From Blakeslea trispora (Eukaryota > Mucoromycota > Mucoromycetes > Mucorales > Choanephoraceae): a DNA stretch of 64,000 bases. The position numbers were made by a program, and so were the translations under genes. A model generated the notes under the pieces. That model was not told the origin of the DNA. It saw nothing but the letters and a program-made list of their open reading frames with translations, and ran no database searches. This document shows positions 59,156 through 64,000 of this stretch, one piece after another; positions within the stretch are counted from its first letter, which is position 1; each line of letters begins with the position of its first letter. The stretch lies in assembly GCA_025331445.1 (NCBI GenBank), contig JAIWNE010000031.1:247982-311981 (forward strand), given 5' to 3'.

Positions 59156-59345
59156 ATCTTTATCCTCTCAGGCCTTTTGGCTAAGATCAAGTGTAGTATC
59201 TGTTCTTTATAGTTTAACAACTATAATGAGGGACATTGTCCCTCACGTTGTTAATCTAATTTTTTCCGCCAGGAATCCAGGGCTCTGGCTTGCTATCCTT
59301 GGAATCCACAGGTGTCCTTTGCCTTACACTACCCGCAAAGTGACG
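59156..59345 (+). ncRNA. U2: U2 spliceosomal snRNA
   Basis: The 5' region contains GGCCTTTTGGCTAAGATCAA followed by GTGTAGTATCTGTTCTT, essentially identical to U2 of other eukaryotes. It includes the branch-site pairing GTAGTA at 59193-59198. Stem IIa (TTATAG/CTATAA), stem IIb (TGAGGGAC/GTCCCTCA), a Sm-like AATTTTTT near 59260 and a 3' stem-loop region follow in the expected order. U2 base-pairs with the intron branch point, and the protein partner SF3B4 is encoded 3 kb upstream. Ends are estimated; the 3' end may be off by about 15 nt. Confidence 0.93.
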
Positions 59346-60564
59346 CCGACCTTTTTTATGCATAAAGAAAATGAAAATAACTCAAATAATTAAATCATAA
59401 TTAGTTTATGATTTATAACGTAAGCCTTAGTTGAATTGCCATATTGCCAAGTTGGGTTGACGACACTATTCTATTTTACGTGTTTTATCTATTAACAGTG
59501 AAATACTTCCAAATACCAGTTACAATCCTGATGACAGAGAAACTTATAATGTTTTGGATGGTAGGATGGCATGAGGAGCGTTGGCCCCTATCTTCTCTTG
59601 AGAGCAATACACTTTCTTCTTGCAATGATGACTATCTGTTTCCTTTATGCAGTGTTTATGAGTCATATCACTTTCTTAGCTCTCACAGATAAATATATAT
59701 ATATCTTGCAGCGAACAGTTGGTCTTTTGGACAAACAGGAAAGAAAAAAAGAGAGATAACAAATGTATATACTGATGTATAAAACACGAAACATGAGTAT
59801 ATAGTGTATGATTCATTTACAGAAAGAAATTCCAATCAAGCACATAATGTCGATAGATGAAACCATCTGAGACAGACCGAAATGAATGACTTGAATGCAT
59901 AGGCTAGATATTGCGGCATTAGATACGTAAAGAGAGAAAAGGAGCTTTTGTAGAAGTATAATCTACTAATAACCCCCCTCCCCAAGTTCCCTTGAGCATT
60001 TGTCTAATTTATTACAGTAGCTCATTACAGTAGCTCATTACAGTAGCTCATCGCAGTAGCTCATCTCAGTAGTTCAATTCGAGACATTGCTCAATGCGAA
60101 TAAGCATGAGTTGAGCCAAGCTTGGCGACTCTGTTCGCTGAAAAAGATAAAGTCAAATTACAACCAGAGATGAATCACTATTTGTTATATTATTTCTCAT
60201 CGATTTTTTTTTTTCTTTTGTGTTTATCTCAAGAAAAGATTGCTTCAACTTCAAGTCAATTGAAGTTTTATTCTGTACATCGTTATACATTTGCGATATC
60301 ATGTTAAAGTCTTTAGTCGTCAGATGACTTGCAAGAAAAAAAATCAAGCGATTTATAACGCTGGGAAAGTTGAAGACGTCTATCAAAAATATAATGAGTA
60401 TGTAGATCAGTACTTTGGTTTTATTTATTGACTAAATAAGTAGACTGATGATAAATAAATAAATAGATTGAATAAATAATTGGCACTTTTCGTATGAATG
60501 TCAATAGTCGCAAGCAAACCCAAATAAAGGAGAGACAGAGAGACAGGGATATGGCCTAGTTAAC
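59346..60564. other. Intergenic with a 13-bp minisatellite
   Basis: No gene recognised. The tandem repeat at 60011-60075 is listed separately; short frames at 59444-59692 and 60122-60307 have no domain. Confidence 0.5.
60011..60075. repeat. 13-bp minisatellite, five copies
   Basis: ATTACAGTAGCTC repeated five times; the first three copies are identical and the last two carry one to three changes. Confidence 0.9.
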
Positions 60565-62109
60565 TTAGACACCGTTGTATAAGAGATAGTTGGGAGTACC
60601 ACTCTTGACAGATGTAATGGCGTTTCTAGTAGCACCGCTGGTAAGAGCACTGTAAAGAGCAGCAGGGCTAGGTCTGCCAAGAGAGTCAACAAGAAGAGCA
60701 GCGACACCAGCAACGTGGGGAGAGGCCATGGAAGTACCAGACAAGACACTGGTGGAAGTAGAGCTAGTACTGAAAGTACTCTTGATGTCTTGACCAGGAG
60801 CAATGATTTGGGTACAGCTACCGTAGTTACTGAAAGAAGCCATTTGGTTAGCCTTGTTGGAAGCAGCAACAGCGTAAACGTTGGAGTTGGCAGCAGGCAA
60901 TGAGTTACAAGTAGGACCATTTTCGTTACCAGCAGCAGCAATAACGTGAACACCGGAGCCTACCAAAGAGTTGATGGCACTGTTGAAGTTGGAATAGGCA
61001 GGGTCGTTGGGTCCGTTTACAGTAACACCAAGAGACATGTTGACAATTGCCTTACCCTTGCGGCTGGCGGCGTTGCTGCTGACCCATTGCAAACCGGAGA
61101 GAATGGCAGAGATTGAACCACTACCTCTTTGGTCGAGAACCTTGACACCGATCAAAGTAGCCTTCTTGGCAACACCATAGGTCTTACTACCAATAGTACC
61201 AGCAACGTGAGTACCATGACCAGTACCAACACGGTCACTACCAGAGTAAGCAGTGTAGGCAAAGGTGGCACGGCCTTCGAAGTCAACGTGATCAGCTCTC
61301 AAACCATCATCAACAATGTAGACGTATGCACTTGAACCGGCAGAGTTAGGGTAGTTGTAAGGACTGTTGTAGTTGACGGAGGTACGTTGAGAGATACGAA
61401 CCAAACCCCATTCAGCAGGAGACTGGCTAGCTTGGATGGAAACAACAGGTTGGGTAACAGTGGTGTTTTCGGCTCTCTTCATGATAGAAGCATTGTTGTC
61501 ACCGTTGGCACAACCTTTACCGAGGCTTTCAACATCGAGGTTACCCTTACGTTCGGATTGAGCAAGACGGGAGAAATGTCTCTTGGCAGCACGGGTCTTA
61601 AGAGTAGGCAAGTCGAATTGAATGTCTCTATCGGCGGCAATGCTGATGACTTCATTACCGAGCTTTTCCAATAAAGCCTTGATGATGCTGTTGTCTTCAA
61701 ACTTGACACCAATAGCCTTGTAGTCCTTACCGATGTTGTAAGCATCGAAGACATGGACATGTTCTTCTTCAGTACCACGACGGACAATCTTGTTGGATGT
61801 CTTGACGAGGTCCTTGCCAGCACCTTGAGCAGTGATCTCGTAGGCGTGGTTGATGAACTTGGGAACAACTAGAGGTAAAAATAATTTAGGGTTAGATGTG
61901 TGTTTTTTAGCTTCTTGTGCACGCTCAAACAAGTAGATTTATGTCTGATACTTACAGTCGTTGATACAGGCGTTGTTGGCCAATTGGATAATGAATTGAC
62001 CATTACCAGTGGTGGAGCTGATAGCGGCTTCGGCTTCAGTGCTAATGGAAGCAGAGACAGCAGACATGCAGGAGACTGCGAAAAGAACAATGGCGGAACG
62101 GATCATCAT
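60565..62109 (-). CDS. Secreted subtilisin-like serine protease (S8A, proteinase K type)
   Basis: Exons 61956-62109 and 60565-61868 give 485 residues. A signal peptide (MMIRSAIVLFAVSCMSAVSA) and an I9-like prodomain (about residues 45-130, ending near KRHFSRLAQ) precede the mature enzyme. The catalytic triad is visible: Asp in YIVDDGLRADH, His in GTGHGTHVAGTI, Ser in LSGTSMASPHVAGVAALL; the oxyanion Asn is in AAAGNENG. It is a proteinase K-like extracellular endopeptidase for nutrition. Its coding sequence is more GC-rich and uses preferred codons (GTC, ACC, AAG), suggesting high expression. Confidence 0.95.
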
Positions 62110-64000
62110 TTTTAATAGTTATTCAATTACTAGGAATCGAAGGATAGGAATGTGAAAGTAGTTTGCTTGAAAAAGAAAAAGAGTAGTGAGAAAGGATAGA
62201 AGTTATTCTTCTTGAAAAGAAAGAGAAAGTAACTGTTGAGAGGTAATGAAAAAAAAAATATTCTGATCCAAATGTCTGCGTATTTATATGATTTTTTACT
62301 TTGAGTTTCTGTCACAAGTCTTTTGGTTGTAGTTTATTGTTCTGTGTATAACTTGCTTTTTTTTTTTTCTGTACTGCCCAAATAAAGAAAAAAGAGATAG
62401 GAGATTCTGGTCGCTACTTTGAAGTCCAACCGTTAATGTAACAAGCACAAAGTCACACGCATACAATGAATCGATTGGTACAACCCTAATATCATACCTG
62501 ATACTTGTTACCTAATACATTGTGTGGCGACATACAAACCCTATGAATAAGCTTTGAAATTTCTTCTCACATATACAAATAAGAAAACTAATGCTTCTTA
62601 TGGAAAGAAGAAATCAGAAAAAAAAAGCGCTTTGTCTGAGTAACAGAACTTTTTGAATATGCATAGTTTTTTTCGGGTTGATAATTTGACTTTTGTTTCT
62701 ATTGCCTGAATTTTCCCTGAAGCTTCGATTATGCTTACAAGTGTCTATGCCAAACGGCAAGATACGAATTGTCTGTTTGCTACAAATCTATTTGTTCTTC
62801 AATAAAACTGAGACAAGGTACTGTATTGATGCTGCTGATAAAATCAAAAGGAATAATAATATTTGTACCAAAAGAGAGTGGCATTGCTAACATTGGCAAA
62901 GGCCCTTTACTTGAGCATGTGAGCAATATAACAATATTGAGTTATGTGAGTACAATGATCGGTATAGTTCTATTTTTATTCTATTTATGGCAATAATAGC
63001 AGTAATAGCAGCGATAGCAATAGTAGCAGCGATAGCAATAGTAGCAGCGATAGCAATAGTAGCAGCGATAGCAATAGTAGCAGCGATAGCAATAGTAGCA
63101 GTAATAGCAGTCTTCTTTCTCTCTTGTACCTTGCGTATAACCATACTTGTACCCTCACACAGCCTGTATACCTATCTATATATGCAGAGCAACTATAAGC
63201 ATGACGAGAAAGCATAAATTTGTAGCTTATTTCAAAACTGGCATCAGACAAAAGAAAAAAAAAAAAAGAGTTCAGCAAGACAACTTTAAGAAAATCATGC
63301 TCAAGAGTTCCTGAGGCCTCATAGTCTTGAAACAAGCTCTTTAGATAGCGTTGACTAATGAGTAATACATTAGGATTCGGCTTCCGAATATGAAGAAGAA
63401 GGAACCAAAAAGAGAAAGACAAGCGGAGAGAAAAGGTGAAGACAAGATTGGAATTTTAGATTTGTACTGTGCCATATACTGAATCTGTCTGAACAGCCAA
63501 TAGTTGCTCTTATAGCCAACTCATTAATTGCAATTTTCGCATGATATCTTGGTTACAATAATAAGCAAAAAAAGGAAACTAAAGCAGAGACTTGATAGGA
63601 TACATAGATAAATAGATAGATAGATGAATACAAGAAGAGGCTCAATGCAAGCTAAAGGCATCTATTACATAATCCTATCTCACCGCATTCTTACTAGATG
63701 GCAGCATTTGCTTTCTTTTTGTTTGTTTGCTTACTTGCTAAAAAAAATGTGAGAAAGGAAGAAAAAGTAGACAAGTGAAGGCGAGAGCGAGGGTGAGAAA
63801 TAGAGATCAAAATTGAGTCTAGATGAGTACATATGTTTTAGGCACAGTTACTGATAGTTGAGTGTATGTTAAAAAAAAAAAAAAAAGAAGCCCCGTTTGC
63901 AACATACTATAGAACATATCGACAGCAACACTGCTGTATCTTCTTCAAGAGATAACGAGAAGAAGCAATCATTACATCTGGCCTAATCAGTGCTTATCAA
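62110..64000. other. Intergenic to the right edge
   Basis: The first 200 bp are the protease promoter. A minus frame at 62985-63422 includes the minisatellite and an upstream coding-like piece (RYLKSLFQDYEASGTLEHDF), but no domain is recognised and the Leu-rich part is simply the repeat. No other gene seen. Confidence 0.45.
63007..63096. repeat. 18-bp minisatellite, five perfect copies
   Basis: AGCAGCGATAGCAATAGT is repeated five times without change, flanked by degenerate AGCAGTAATAGC copies on both sides. The unit is a multiple of three, so long frames run through it on both strands. Confidence 0.95.

Noticed and set aside
63007..63110. Regular repeats that could suggest a CRISPR array
   Set aside because: Units are directly adjacent with no unique spacers, and the genome is eukaryotic.
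62985..63422. 145-codon Leu-rich minus-strand frame and its plus-strand Ala/Ile-rich counterpart
   Set aside because: Half of each is generated by the 18-bp minisatellite, and no conserved domain is present.
1..64000. tRNA, 5S, U1, U4, U5, U6 or SRP RNA genes
   Set aside because: I looked for GGTTCGAAT-type B boxes and snRNA signatures and found only U2; absence is not proven without a covariance search.

Overview
The window is nuclear DNA from an early-diverging filamentous fungus, most likely a member of the Mucoromycota (Mucorales type). The reasons are AT-rich sequence, many short (about 41-75 nt) GT-AG introns, T-rich and A-rich intergenic DNA, fungal families such as a Chs7-type chitin synthase chaperone, Skn7, Bro1, Spb1 and Mip1, and a CYRI/FAM49 homologue, a family usually associated with animals and other non-Dikarya eukaryotes. 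The species cannot be fixed from the sequence alone.

Layout. 1-12 kb: the 3' part of a Myb/SANT gene running off the left edge, a graveyard of nested transposon remnants (2.1-5.7 kb), the TFIIIB subunit BDP1, a small lipid-anchored ubiquitin-like protein and a PQ-loop membrane protein. 12.95-15.86 kb: a complete DNA transposon with perfect 24-bp terminal inverted repeats, TA target duplication and an intact three-exon transposase. 17-31 kb: SPB1 rRNA methyltransferase, an Srk1/Rck2-type kinase, PXMP4, a Ras GTPase with extreme microexons, CYRI, an aldo-keto reductase and mitochondrial DnaJ (MDJ1). 31-35.9 kb: gene-poor DNA with one unrecognised spliced gene, a strong inverted repeat and long G/C homopolymers. 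36-56 kb: BRO1, a G-alpha subunit, a glycosyltransferase, CHS7-like, a small unknown protein, mitochondrial DNA polymerase (MIP1), PEX13, SKN7-like and SF3B4. 56-64 kb: mostly non-coding, with a MITE-like element, the U2 snRNA gene, a secreted subtilisin and several minisatellites.

The genes are ordinary dispersed eukaryotic loci rather than a cluster. Recurrent themes are signalling (Ras, G-alpha, Srk1/Rck2, Skn7, CYRI), mitochondrial upkeep (MIP1, MDJ1), peroxisomes (PEX13, PXMP4) and RNA machinery (BDP1, SPB1, SF3B4, U2). Exon joins were made by eye from GT-AG signals, reading frame and family conservation. For most spliced genes the exon lengths were summed and give an uninterrupted frame; the left-edge Myb gene is partial and the aldo-keto reductase exons were not all summed.
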